32,696 bases of DNA from assembly GCA_902605135.1 (NCBI GenBank), contig CACLBK010000011.1, positions 1 to 32,696 on the forward strand, in the 5' to 3' direction. Below, piece by piece: positions 8,658-17,718 of this stretch (position 1 is its first letter; every line of letters starts with the position of its first letter). Origin of the DNA: an uncultured Alphaproteobacteria bacterium. GTDB lineage: Bacteria > Pseudomonadota > Alphaproteobacteria > HIMB59 > GCA-002718135. The notes under the pieces were generated by a model that worked only from the letters and a program-made list of their open reading frames with translations, had not been told where the DNA came from and made no database searches. Position numbers and translations under genes: made by a program.

Positions 8658-10047
8658 ATTGAATATTGAAAATTTTGATAAAGAGGTACTAAGAGAGTAT
8701 GATATCAGGGGAATAGTTGGAGACAATATTAATAAAAATACAGCTTATACAATTGGTCGAACATTTGGATATACTGTTTTAAATAGATTAAAATCTAACA
8801 TAATTGCCACTGGTTATGATGGAAGATTAACATCACCAGATTTACACCAAGCACTTTGCGAAGGGTTAAAGGATTCTGGAGCAAAAGTTATAAATATTGG
8901 TATGGGGCCAACTCCAATGACCTACTTTGCTCATTACCATCTTAAAGCGGATGCAGTTATAATGGTGACAGGCTCTCATAACCCTTCAGAATATAATGGC
9001 TTTAAAATGGTTCTTAATAAACATTCTTTTTATGCTCATGATATTCTTAGTTTGCAAAAATTAATTGATCAAAAAAAATTAGAATCAATAGAGGGTGAGA
9101 TCATACATAAAGATATTAAACAAAATTATGTTGATCGATTATTAAAAAACATCAATCTAAATAAAAAAATAAAAATAGCCTGGGATATAGGTAATGGGGC
9201 TATGGGCGCAGTAATTAAAGAAGTAATAAAAAATCTTAATAATTCAGAAAATATATTAATTAATGATAAAGTTGATGGTAATTTTCCCAATCATCACCCA
9301 GATCCTACTGTTCCAAAAAATATGGAACAATTAATAAGTATAGTTAAAGAAAAAAATTGCGATGTTGGGCTTGCTTTTGATGGAGATGGTGATCGATTGG
9401 GAGTAGTTGATAATTTAGGTACTTTGATTTGGGCTGATCAATATATGCTTTTACTTTGTAGTGAAATTGCAAATTTATATAAAAACCCAAAAATCATTAT
9501 GGACGTAAAATGTAGTAAAGTATTTTTTGATGAAGCAAAAAAACTTGGTTGTGATCCTATTATGTCTAAAACTGGCCACTCCCCAATAAAAGAAAAAATG
9601 AAGGAACTTGAATCTCCATTATCAGGAGAAATGAGCGGTCATGTTTGTTATGCAGATGATTTTTTTGGTTACGATGATGCTATGTATGTTGCTTTACGTC
9701 TATTAAGGATATTATGCAGCCAAGAAAATTCATTGAGTGAATTAATTAATGTTTACCCAAAAACTTTCTCGACTCCAGAAACAAGGTTTGATGTTGATGA
9801 AACAAAAAAATTTTTAATAATTGACGAAATTAAACAGAGAATACAAAAATCAGAAGTTAAAATAATTGACATAGATGGCATACGAGTTGAAAATGATGAA
9901 GGTTGGTTTTTAATGCGAGCAAGCAACACTCAAAATCAATTAACTTGTCGAGCAGAGTCTATAACTCAAGAAGGCCTAAAATCTTTAATCGGAATAATCG
10001 AAAATCAGTTGTCACTTAGTGGTGTAAATTATAAATTTACGATCTAA
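8641..10047 (+). CDS. Phosphomannomutase/phosphoglucomutase
   Basis: From the ATG at 8641 the protein has 468 aa; the ORF-track start at 8632 is a TTG with a cramped upstream region. An AGGA at 8627-8630 lies 10 nt before the ATG. It belongs to the alpha-D-phosphohexomutase family (AlgC/PgmG type). The phosphoserine loop is TGSHNPSEYNG with S112, the Mg-binding loop is DGDGDRLG near residue 246, and a phosphate-binding RASNTQNQL region lies near the C terminus. It interconverts 6-phospho and 1-phospho mannose or glucose. The start overlaps ugd by 17 nt and the 3' end overlaps the convergent carboxypeptidase gene by 11 nt. Confidence 0.94.
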   Translation: MALVNKLNIENFDKEVLREYDIRGIVGDNINKNTAYTIGRTFGYTVLNRLKSNIIATGYDGRLTSPDLHQALCEGLKDSGAKVINIGMGPTPMTYFAHYHLKADAVIMVTGSHNPSEYNGFKMVLNKHSFYAHDILSLQKLIDQKKLESIEGEIIHKDIKQNYVDRLLKNINLNKKIKIAWDIGNGAMGAVIKEVIKNLNNSENILINDKVDGNFPNHHPDPTVPKNMEQLISIVKEKNCDVGLAFDGDGDRLGVVDNLGTLIWADQYMLLLCSEIANLYKNPKIIMDVKCSKVFFDEAKKLGCDPIMSKTGHSPIKEKMKELESPLSGEMSGHVCYADDFFGYDDAMYVALRLLRILCSQENSLSELINVYPKTFSTPETRFDVDETKKFLIIDEIKQRIQKSEVKIIDIDGIRVENDEGWFLMRASNTQNQLTCRAESITQEGLKSLIGIIENQLSLSGVNYKFTI

Positions 10048-11134
10048 CAAAACAATCGCGGTTATATTTTTCCAATCTTTTACAGGCATCATAAGCTTCT
10101 TTTTTTGAAAAATTTTCAAATCTAGATTCATAAAGTTGTTTACCACTAACTTTTATTAGAACTACGTTTGATGTTTTATCTCTAGTTGATACTGGATATT
10201 TATTTTTAATTAATTTAATTTGTTTTTCAGCATTATTTCTATATTTAAATGTTCCTACAACTATTGAGTAACTATCTGTTTCAATTTCTTTTGATTCCTG
10301 TTTAACTATTTTTTTCTCGTTAACAATTGAAGTAATATTTAATTCAGCAAATTCTTTATCCATGATAATTTTAAGTGATTTATTTCTTTGATTACCAGTA
10401 TCTCCACCAAAAAGAATTCCTATCAGTCTTTTGTCATCTCTCACTGCTGAAAAAGCTAATTGAAAACCAGAAGCTTTTATATAACCCGTCTTAATTCCAT
10501 CGGCGCCTTCATAGCTTAACATTAATTTATTATGTGTCTTATAAGTTTTACCTTTGTAAGAAAATTTTGTTTGATTAAATAACTTATACTCATCTGGAAA
10601 ATTTGAAATCAAAGCATGTGAAAGTTTTGCAATATCTCTGGCAGTTGTTAACTGTGCTCTATTAGGAAGACCTGATGCATTTTTAAATGTTGTGTTGTTC
10701 ATACCTAAATTTTTTGCATAACCAGTCATTAGTATTGCAAATTCTTTTTCAGTTCCTGATATATTTTCTGCAACGACAGTAGCTACATCATTTGCTGATT
10801 TAATTATTAATGCATTGACTGCGTCTTTCACTTTAATGCTCGAACCTGTCTCTAAGTATAATTTACTGGGTGACCTTGATGCAGCAACACTTGAAACACT
10901 TAATTGACTATCATAAGTTAGTTTTCCTTTTTTGATATAATCAAATACTATGTAGAGAGTCATAATCTTAGTTAGGGATGCAGGATAGTTTTTTGTATCA
11001 GCATTAATCTCGAATAAGACTTCCTCAGTGTCAAAATCTATGACTATTGCAGCTTTTTTAGCAATTAGATTTGAAGAAAAACTTAGTATAAAAATACTAT
11101 TTAAAAATATGATTAAAAATAAATTTTTTTTCAT
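10037..11134 (-). CDS. D-alanyl-D-alanine carboxypeptidase with C-terminal SPOR domain
   Basis: This 365-aa exported penicillin-binding protein (peptidase S11) trims pentapeptide stems in peptidoglycan. A signal peptide spans roughly residues 1-25 (MKKNLFLIIFLNSIF). The active-site motifs are SLTK (S53 and K56), SAN (113-115) and KTG (215-217). The last ~75 residues, from about 288 (YSIVVGTFKYRNNAEKQI), look like a SPOR domain, which binds denuded glycan at division sites and suggests septal action. It is divergent from clpS across a short spacer and convergent with the phosphohexomutase. The fusion of S11 peptidase to SPOR is common in alphaproteobacteria. Confidence 0.93.
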   Translation of the reverse strand: MKKNLFLIIFLNSIFILSFSSNLIAKKAAIVIDFDTEEVLFEINADTKNYPASLTKIMTLYIVFDYIKKGKLTYDSQLSVSSVAASRSPSKLYLETGSSIKVKDAVNALIIKSANDVATVVAENISGTEKEFAILMTGYAKNLGMNNTTFKNASGLPNRAQLTTARDIAKLSHALISNFPDEYKLFNQTKFSYKGKTYKTHNKLMLSYEGADGIKTGYIKASGFQLAFSAVRDDKRLIGILFGGDTGNQRNKSLKIIMDKEFAELNITSIVNEKKIVKQESKEIETDSYSIVVGTFKYRNNAEKQIKLIKNKYPVSTRDKTSNVVLIKVSGKQLYESRFENFSKKEAYDACKRLEKYNRDCFVRS

Positions 11135-11217
11135 TTTTTTTTGATTAACATATGATTTTCGATGTTTTCAAACACAAAAATACTTTAAAATATTTTAAAA
11201 CATATTATTTATTAACT

Positions 11218-11553
11218 ATGGCAAATGAAGATCAAAATAATGACAATAATAATCAAGATTTTCAAAGGGGCGTTCTATTAGACACTAAGCCTAAGACAAA
11301 AAAACCCTCAATGTATAATGTTTTATTATTAAATGATGATTATACACCAATGGAATTTGTTGTAATGGTTTTGGAAAAAATATTTAATAAAAAACAAGAA
11401 GAGGCAACGCAAATTATGCTTCATGTTCATAAAAATGGTGTCGGTGTTTGTGGCACTTTTACATATGAAGTTGCAGAATCTAAATGTAAATCTGTTATGG
11501 ATATGGCTAAAAAAAATGAACATCCCTTACAATGCACAATGGAGAAAAGTTAA
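11218..11553 (+). CDS. clpS: ClpS, adaptor of the ClpAP protease (N-end rule)
   Basis: The ATG at 11218 gives 111 aa, close to the usual ~105-115. The ORF-track start at 11152 adds a 22-residue extension not seen in this family. The core [17 protein letters not shown] and the later [17 protein letters not shown] and HPLQCTMEK match ClpS. The N-terminal tail is Asn/Asp-rich and disordered, as expected for the part that enters ClpA. ClpS delivers substrates with bulky N-terminal residues to ClpAP. Its stop overlaps the clpA start by one base (TAATG), so the adaptor and unfoldase are translationally coupled. No strong Shine-Dalgarno is seen before 11218. Confidence 0.95.
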   Translation: MANEDQNNDNNNQDFQRGVLLDTKPKTKKPSMYNVLLLNDDYTPMEFVVMVLEKIFNKKQEEATQIMLHVHKNGVGVCGTFTYEVAESKCKSVMDMAKKNEHPLQCTMEKS

Positions 11554-13826
11554 TGTTATCACAAAATTTAGAAAAAACTTTAAGAGAAGCTTACCAACTA
11601 GCAACAACATACAAGCATGAGTATGTTACTCTAGAACATTTACTCTTATCTCTTCTTGAAGATAAAGACGCAATCAGTGTATTAAAAGCATGTGCTGTTG
11701 ACATTGATAATCTGAAGGAAAGTGTAGAAAAATTTATTATCAACGATTTAGAAAGTCTTAAGGATAATTTTACCGGAGAGCCAAAATTAACAAACGGCTT
11801 TCAAAGAGTTTTACAAAGAGCAGCAATACATGTTCAGTCAAGTGGAAGAGAAGCTGTGACAGGAGCTAACATGATCGTTGCTTTATTTTCTGAAAAAGAA
11901 AGTCATGCAGTATATTTTCTTCACCAACAGAATATGAGTAGACTAGATGCAGTTCAGTATATTTCACATGGCATTTCAAAAGCGGATGAAAGTTTTGATA
12001 ATGAAGATCTTGCTAACGATCAAGGTTCAGAAAATAATGAACAAAAAAATGCTAAAAGCGCACTAGGGCAATTCTGTATTAATTTAAATGAGAAATCTAA
12101 AAATGGAAAAATAGATAAACTTATAGGTAGGAGTAAAGAACTAGATAGAACTATTCAAATTTTATGCAGAAGACAAAAAAATAATCCCTTATATGTAGGG
12201 GATCCAGGTGTTGGAAAAACAGCAATAGCTGAAGGCTTAGCAAAAAGAATTACCGATAAAAATGTTCCTAAAATTATGGAAGATGCAGTAATTTATTCAT
12301 TAGACATGGGGGCTTTATTGGCTGGCACAAGATACAGAGGAGATTTTGAAGAAAGATTAAAAGCTGTCTTAAAAGAATTACAAAAAAAAGAAAAAGCTGT
12401 TTTGTTTATTGATGAAATACACACTGTTATTGGTGCTGGAGCAACGAGTGGAGGTTCTATGGATGCAAGTAATTTACTTAAACCATCTTTAGGTAATGGT
12501 TCATTAAAATGTATAGGGTCTACAACGTATAAAGAATTTAAAAACTATTTTGAAAAAGATAGGGCATTGGTAAGAAGATTTCAAAAAATAGACGTCAAGG
12601 AACCAACTAAAGACGAAACTATAAAAATTTTAGAAGGTCTTAAAACTTATTATGAAGAACATCACAATATTAAGTACTCACCTGAAGCAATAATTAGCGC
12701 AGTCGAATTATCTAATAAGTATATTGGAGATAGAAAACTTCCTGATAAGGCTATTGATGTTATAGATGAGGCAGGAGCTTCGCAATACTTATTACCTGAA
12801 GAAAAGAGAAAAAAAATTATTCTTTCAAAAGATATAGAAGCAGTTGTTGCTTTGATGGCAAGAATACCAACGAAATCTGTAAATCAAAGTGATAAAAACA
12901 GTCTAAAAAATTTAGAAAGAGATCTGAAAAATTTTGTTTTTGGTCAAGATAAAGCTATTGAAGAATTATCATCATCAATTAAGCTAGCTAGAGCTGGTTT
13001 GAGAGAAGATGGAAAACCTATTGGTTCATATTTGTTTTCAGGGCCAACTGGTGTAGGTAAAACCGAAGTAGCAAAACAATTAAGTAATACACTGGGTATT
13101 AAGCTTCTAAGATTTGACATGTCAGAATACATGGAGAGACACACAGTAAGTAGACTTATTGGAGCTCCTCCAGGCTATGTTGGCTTTGATCAAGGTGGAT
13201 TATTAACTGATGGTGTGGATCAAAATCCTCACTGTGTTTTACTTTTAGATGAAATTGAAAAAGCACACTATGATCTTTTTAATATACTCTTACAAGTAAT
13301 GGATTACGGAAAATTAACTGATCATAACGGTAAAACAATTGATTTTAGAAATGTTATATTAATTATGACAACAAATGCTGGTGCGATAGATGTTTCTAAA
13401 AATAAAATAGGTTTTAATGCAAAAAGATCGAATGATGATAGCAGCGATGCGATTAATAGAATCTTTTCCCCTGAATTTAGAAATCGTATTGATTCCATTA
13501 TTCACTTTAATCATTTATCAAAAAATATTGTCCTGTCTATCGTTGATAAATTTATTATAGAAATTGAAGCACAACTTGAAGATAAAGGTGTTTCTTTGTC
13601 AATTAATAAAGAGGCAAAAGAATTACTTGCTGAAGATGGCTATGATGAAGTCTATGGAGCTAGAGAGTTAGGAAGAGTAATACAAGAAAAAGTAAAAAAA
13701 CCAATGGCTGAGGAATTAATTTTTGGGAAATTAGCAAAGGGTGGTCATGTTGAAATAACATGCAAGGATAAAAAAATTGCCTTTGAATTTTCAAATAAGC
13801 AAGAGGTTAAAAAAGAATTAGCCTAG
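11553..13826 (+). CDS. clpA: ATP-dependent Clp protease ATP-binding subunit ClpA
   Basis: Start 11553 gives 757 aa, almost the length of E. coli ClpA. It has GGAG 8 nt upstream and forms TAATG with the clpS stop; the ORF-track start at 11532 lies inside clpS. The order is Clp N-domain (about 1-145), AAA1 with Walker A GDPGVGKTA and Walker B LFIDEIH, then AAA2 with GPTGVGKTE, LLLDEIEK and the C-terminal D2-small domain. There is no ClpB-type middle coiled coil between the modules. It unfolds proteins and feeds them into ClpP, which is not in this window. The 3' end overlaps the convergent acetyltransferase by 4 nt. Confidence 0.96.
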   Translation: MLSQNLEKTLREAYQLATTYKHEYVTLEHLLLSLLEDKDAISVLKACAVDIDNLKESVEKFIINDLESLKDNFTGEPKLTNGFQRVLQRAAIHVQSSGREAVTGANMIVALFSEKESHAVYFLHQQNMSRLDAVQYISHGISKADESFDNEDLANDQGSENNEQKNAKSALGQFCINLNEKSKNGKIDKLIGRSKELDRTIQILCRRQKNNPLYVGDPGVGKTAIAEGLAKRITDKNVPKIMEDAVIYSLDMGALLAGTRYRGDFEERLKAVLKELQKKEKAVLFIDEIHTVIGAGATSGGSMDASNLLKPSLGNGSLKCIGSTTYKEFKNYFEKDRALVRRFQKIDVKEPTKDETIKILEGLKTYYEEHHNIKYSPEAIISAVELSNKYIGDRKLPDKAIDVIDEAGASQYLLPEEKRKKIILSKDIEAVVALMARIPTKSVNQSDKNSLKNLERDLKNFVFGQDKAIEELSSSIKLARAGLREDGKPIGSYLFSGPTGVGKTEVAKQLSNTLGIKLLRFDMSEYMERHTVSRLIGAPPGYVGFDQGGLLTDGVDQNPHCVLLLDEIEKAHYDLFNILLQVMDYGKLTDHNGKTIDFRNVILIMTTNAGAIDVSKNKIGFNAKRSNDDSSDAINRIFSPEFRNRIDSIIHFNHLSKNIVLSIVDKFIIEIEAQLEDKGVSLSINKEAKELLAEDGYDEVYGARELGRVIQEKVKKPMAEELIFGKLAKGGHVEITCKDKKIAFEFSNKQEVKKELA

Positions 13827-14956
13827 TTTTTGAAGGGAAGAAAATCGTCTAGTTTTTCTTTCTGATTGTCAATTAGCTGACCTTCATTGTCTAGAAAATT
13901 TTGAATTGCTTTACTGAATTCTTGATCTCTGATCCAATGGGTGCTCCAAGTTTTAGTGGGAACATAACCTCTTTGTAATTTGTGTTCACCTTGTGCTCCA
14001 GCTTCTACAATCTTAATATTATTTTTGATAGCGTATTCTATTGCTTGATAGTAACAGAGTTCAAAATGTAAAAATGGTACTTCGTATTTTGATCCCCATA
14101 AACGTCCATAAAGATGAGTTCTGCTTATAAAATTAATTGCTGATGCAACCATTTTTTCTTCTTGAAAAGCCATAATAAGTAATATTTTATCTTTAAAATT
14201 ATTTAATATTTCAAAGAAAAAATCTTTTGTTAAATATGTGGATCCCCACTTTCTACCTGTAGTATCTAAATAACATTCATAAAAAAACTTAATATGCTCT
14301 TCTTTAATGTCTTCTCCATTAAGCAATTTTACATTGAGGTTATTTTTTTCAATGCATTGTCTTTCACGTCTAATAATTTTTCTTTTTCTTGAAGATAAGT
14401 CATTTAAAAAATCATCAAATTTTTTATATTCATTATTATGCCAATGAAATTGAATACCTGATCTAATCATGATGTTATCAACATCATGCCAATTAGAAAC
14501 ATCATTAACAAAATTAAAGTGTAGCGAAGAAACATTAATTTTTTTTGCTTCTTCTATAATATTATTGATTACTTCAACTTTCTTTTTCTTTTTATTTTTG
14601 ACACATCTATTTAAGACAATTCTATCCCCTGTTACTGGTGTGAAAGGAATGGCTGATTGAAGTTTTGGATAATAACTAATTCCATATCGATGATACGCAT
14701 CTGCCCAAGAATGATCAAAAATATATTCACCAAACGAATGGTTTTTTATATAAAGTGGGCACAAAGAAATAATTTTATCATTTTCTCTTTCAATAAAGTG
14801 ATAGGATTGCCATCCTGATTTAGTATTTGCGCTTTTACTTTTTTCTAGTGCGTAGAGAAATTCATATTGTAAAAAAGGATGATCATCACCAACACATTCA
14901 TTCCATTCTGATTTATTAATTTCACTTAGAGAAGAGCAAAAAAAATATTTACTCAT
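13823..14956 (-). CDS. COG3146-type (FemAB-like) GNAT acyltransferase
   Basis: This 377-aa soluble protein resembles the COG3146 / DUF482 family, formerly called peptidogalycan biosynthesis proteins, built from GNAT-type folds. Recognisable stretches are HPFLQYEFLYALEKS near residue 25, FDHSWADAYHRYG near 90, the Arg/Lys-rich SSRKRKIIRRERQ near 190, and VEAGAQGEHKLQRGY near 325. The family's substrate is unsettled; peptidoglycan or aminoacyl-transfer roles have been proposed. It is convergent with clpA and 10 nt downstream of the RidA gene on the same strand. In my recollection this neighbour set is common in alphaproteobacteria, which supports the assignment. Confidence 0.85.
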   Translation of the reverse strand: MSKYFFCSSLSEINKSEWNECVGDDHPFLQYEFLYALEKSKSANTKSGWQSYHFIERENDKIISLCPLYIKNHSFGEYIFDHSWADAYHRYGISYYPKLQSAIPFTPVTGDRIVLNRCVKNKKKKKVEVINNIIEEAKKINVSSLHFNFVNDVSNWHDVDNIMIRSGIQFHWHNNEYKKFDDFLNDLSSRKRKIIRRERQCIEKNNLNVKLLNGEDIKEEHIKFFYECYLDTTGRKWGSTYLTKDFFFEILNNFKDKILLIMAFQEEKMVASAINFISRTHLYGRLWGSKYEVPFLHFELCYYQAIEYAIKNNIKIVEAGAQGEHKLQRGYVPTKTWSTHWIRDQEFSKAIQNFLDNEGQLIDNQKEKLDDFLPFKN

Positions 14957-14966
14957 TTTAAATATT

Positions 14967-15431
14967 CTACTTAATTTTAATTATAGCGTCTATTTCAACT
15001 GAAATATTTAGAGGTAATGCATTTGAGCCAACTGCAAAACGAGAGTGCCTTCCTTTATCACCAAAAATATTTACTAATAAATCAGATGCCCCATTAATAA
15101 TCTTGGGTTGATCATTAAATTCATTATCACAATTTACAAAACCACCAAGCTTTAAAAAAGTATCTAATCTATTCCAATCACCATTTATGGAAGATTTAAG
15201 TGCAGCAATAATGTTAATGCAGCAAAGTTCAGCTGCTTTTACTCCTTCTTCTTGAGAAATTTCATTACCTACTTTTCCACTATATATAATTTTACCATCT
15301 ATCACTGGACCTTGACCAGATACATAAACAGTATTATCAGAAACTTTATAAGGTACATAATTTGCGAGCGGTGATGGTAAATCAGGGATTTTTAAATCTA
15401 ATTTCTTGATATTCTCTTCAAAGATGTGCAT
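14967..15431 (-). CDS. RidA family protein (YjgF/YER057c/UK114)
   Basis: This 154-aa protein belongs to the RidA superfamily of small trimeric enamine/imine deaminases. It is longer than canonical RidA (~128 aa) and resembles the YjgF-like group of about 150 aa. Family marks are VYVSGQGPV near residue 35, GVKAAELCCINIIAALKS near 63 and RHSRFAVGSNALP near 130, where canonical RidA carries its substrate-binding arginine. Proteins of this kind clear reactive intermediates from PLP enzymes, though not every group has deaminase activity. It precedes the COG3146 acyltransferase in an apparent two-gene unit and is divergent from the cyclophilin gene. Confidence 0.9.
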   Translation of the reverse strand: MHIFEENIKKLDLKIPDLPSPLANYVPYKVSDNTVYVSGQGPVIDGKIIYSGKVGNEISQEEGVKAAELCCINIIAALKSSINGDWNRLDTFLKLGGFVNCDNEFNDQPKIINGASDLLVNIFGDKGRHSRFAVGSNALPLNISVEIDAIIKIK

Positions 15432-15476
15432 TAAATACTATATAAAACAATTTGAGTGAAGGTAAAGAAAACAAAG

Positions 15477-16043
15477 ATGATTAAATTTCAAAAACTATTT
15501 ATTTTCATCTTCTTATTCTCAATATTTTTAAAAGGGGGGATTGCTATGGCTGATGAAAAAAAAGATATTATTCATATGACACTGAAAGATGGAGTTGTTG
15601 TGATAGAGACAAAACCTAATATTGCACCAAAACATGTAAAACAAATCAAGCAACTTATAGAAGAAGGTCAATATGATGGAGTTGTTTTCCATAGAGTAAT
15701 TGATGGATTTATGGCTCAAACCGGAGATGTAGAGTTTGGAAATTCTAGTAAAGATAATTTTAATTTATCAAGAGCAGGCACAGGTGGATCAAGCCTCTCC
15801 AATATTGAGGCAGAATTTTCTTCTGAAAATCATGGTAGAGGTACTTTATCTATGGCAAGAGCTCAGAACCCTAATAGTGCTAATAGTCAATTCTTCATAT
15901 GTTTCAATGATTGTTCGTTTTTAGATGGACAATATAGTGTTTGGGGTCAAGTAACAGAAGGTATGGAGTATGTTGATAACATTACTAGAGGTGAACCACC
16001 TGCTGACCCTGATAAAATAATAAAAATGGAAATTATTAAATAA
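15477..16043 (+). CDS. Cyclophilin-type peptidyl-prolyl cis-trans isomerase
   Basis: The ATG at 15477 gives 188 aa with a hydrophobic signal segment (residues 7-18) and an AMA cleavage motif at about 23-25. The ORF-track GTG start at 15456 adds 7 residues in front. The domain follows with FHRVIDGFMAQTGD (catalytic Arg near 73) and ARAQNPNSANSQFFICF, standard cyclophilin signatures. It speeds proline isomerisation, in the periplasm if the signal works. A G6 run at 15535-15540 sits 5 nt before an in-frame ATG at 15546, which would give a 165-aa cytoplasmic form starting MADEKK. The M19 dipeptidase starts 4 nt downstream and is probably co-transcribed. Confidence 0.93.
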   Translation: MIKFQKLFIFIFLFSIFLKGGIAMADEKKDIIHMTLKDGVVVIETKPNIAPKHVKQIKQLIEEGQYDGVVFHRVIDGFMAQTGDVEFGNSSKDNFNLSRAGTGGSSLSNIEAEFSSENHGRGTLSMARAQNPNSANSQFFICFNDCSFLDGQYSVWGQVTEGMEYVDNITRGEPPADPDKIIKMEIIK

Positions 16044-16047
16044 CTAA

Positions 16048-17130
16048 ATGTTTGTTGCAGATTTGCATAATGATCTTGTGCAAAGAGTTATTGAAGGCGA
16101 AGATGTAACCAAGTTTACACCACATGGTCACACCGACATACCACGTTTATTAGAATCTAAAATTGACTTAGAAATTTTAATTATTTGGGTCTCAAGTAAA
16201 TCTTCTGACCCAAAATTCTTTGAAAGAGCCAACAAAATGTATGATGAAATAGAAAAAATTTCATCAAACCAAAAAATAGTTATACCTAAGAAATTCTCAG
16301 ATATCAGTGACGGTATAATTGATAATAAGTTAATGCTTCCAATTGCAATGGAAGGTGGAGAGGGAATAGAAAATAATATTAATAACCTTTTTCACTTTAT
16401 TGAAAAAGGTCTTTTATATTTTGGTCCAACTTGGAATCATTCTTTGGAATGGGTATCATCCAATTATGATGAAACATATAATTCATCTAATCTTAAGAGT
16501 CATGGTTTAAATGAATTTGGAAAAGAAGTAATTAATGTATGTCAAGAAAACAAAGTTTTAATTGATGTTTCACATATTGGAGAAAAAAGTTTTTGGGATA
16601 TTGCCAAAATCAGTTCTAAACCTATTATTGCTTCACATTCTAGTGTTTATAATTTATGCCCACATTTTCGAAATTTAAAAGACGATCAAATTGAAGAAAT
16701 AAAAAAATCAAAAGGCTTGATAGGATTAAACCCTTATCCTTTTTTTATCGATAAATCATTTAAAGAAAGAGAAAATAAAGAAAGAAAAAAATATTCCGAT
16801 GATTTAAACTCAATAGAAAGAAAGTATTCAAATAAAATATCTCAATGGATTGCAAAACAACATTTTCTTCAAAAAAAATTAGCTGATATATGTCCAAGTA
16901 TAGAAATCTTTGTCGATCATATTGAGTATGTGATTAATAAAATTGGTATTGATTATGTTGGTATTGGTAGTGATTACGACGGACTTGATTGTTTGCCAAA
17001 TAAGTGGAATGATTGTTTAGACCACATGATAATTCAAGAAAGTTTAGAGAATAGGGGATATAAAAATTCAGAAATTGAGAAAATTATGGGAAAAAATATA
17101 CTAAGGGTTTTGGAAGAAATCCATAATTAA
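16048..17130 (+). CDS. Membrane dipeptidase-like metallopeptidase (family M19)
   Basis: This 360-aa protein matches renal-dipeptidase-like zinc enzymes. Likely metal ligands are H7 and D9 (DLHND), E102 (AMEGGEG), H176 (DVSHIGE) and H197 (ASHSS), with R208 nearby in PHFRNLKDDQ. The late GIGSDYDGL supplies the conserved aspartate. The amidohydrolase TIM barrel therefore looks complete. M19 enzymes cleave dipeptides, including D-residue-containing ones, and some act on other amides. No signal peptide is seen, so it is probably cytoplasmic. It starts 4 nt after the cyclophilin stop and its 3' end overlaps the convergent LysE-type gene by 30 nt. Confidence 0.93.
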   Translation: MFVADLHNDLVQRVIEGEDVTKFTPHGHTDIPRLLESKIDLEILIIWVSSKSSDPKFFERANKMYDEIEKISSNQKIVIPKKFSDISDGIIDNKLMLPIAMEGGEGIENNINNLFHFIEKGLLYFGPTWNHSLEWVSSNYDETYNSSNLKSHGLNEFGKEVINVCQENKVLIDVSHIGEKSFWDIAKISSKPIIASHSSVYNLCPHFRNLKDDQIEEIKKSKGLIGLNPYPFFIDKSFKERENKERKKYSDDLNSIERKYSNKISQWIAKQHFLQKKLADICPSIEIFVDHIEYVINKIGIDYVGIGSDYDGLDCLPNKWNDCLDHMIIQESLENRGYKNSEIEKIMGKNILRVLEEIHN

Positions 17131-17718
17131 AAAAATACCAATTAAGACTAAGACTATTCCTGATATTTTTTGAATAATATTTTTTCTTCTATGAAAAAAA
17201 TCACCCATTCCATAACTTGTCACAATAATTGAAACTATAATGTACCAAATACCATCTATAAACGATGCAGTAATAACAAGTACTGAATGAGAAAAAAGTG
17301 TAGCATCTATTTTAACAAATTGCGAAAATACAGCTGAAAACCATATAAGAATTTTAGGATTAAAAATTGCTATTGAAAAACCTTGTAGGAAAGAATTGAA
17401 ATTTTTTTGATCATTTATATTTTCAATTTCTTGATCTTTTTGAAATAAAAACTGAATCCCTATAAATAATAAAAATAGAATTCCTATGATTTGTATGATT
17501 TGAAATATAAATTCATTTGTGGTTAAAATAATTATAAGTCCAGTTACGGCAAAGACTGCGTATAAACCCATACCTAATCCATGACCAATAGAAGTCATCA
17601 GACCAGCAAATCTATTTATTTTAACACTGTTTCTGATAATTAATGCTAGACTAGGTCCAGGTGACATTGCCCCAGCAATACAAACGGAGGCAAACTGAAG
17701 CCAAAAAATAAAAGTCAT
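17101..17718 (-). CDS. LysE/RhtB family amino acid exporter
   Basis: This 205-aa, six-helix membrane protein has the family mark AMSPGPSLALIIRNS at about residues 16-30 and a second conserved region, GFSIAIFNPKILIWFSA, near residue 113. Length is typical. Proteins of this family export amino acids or related compounds, and the substrate cannot be told from sequence. Its ATG abuts the pdxJ stop with no intervening base (TAA then ATG), so both probably share one transcript. The last 30 nt overlap the convergent M19 gene. Confidence 0.9.
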   Translation of the reverse strand: MTFIFWLQFASVCIAGAMSPGPSLALIIRNSVKINRFAGLMTSIGHGLGMGLYAVFAVTGLIIILTTNEFIFQIIQIIGILFLLFIGIQFLFQKDQEIENINDQKNFNSFLQGFSIAIFNPKILIWFSAVFSQFVKIDATLFSHSVLVITASFIDGIWYIIVSIIVTSYGMGDFFHRRKNIIQKISGIVLVLIGIFLIMDFFQNP

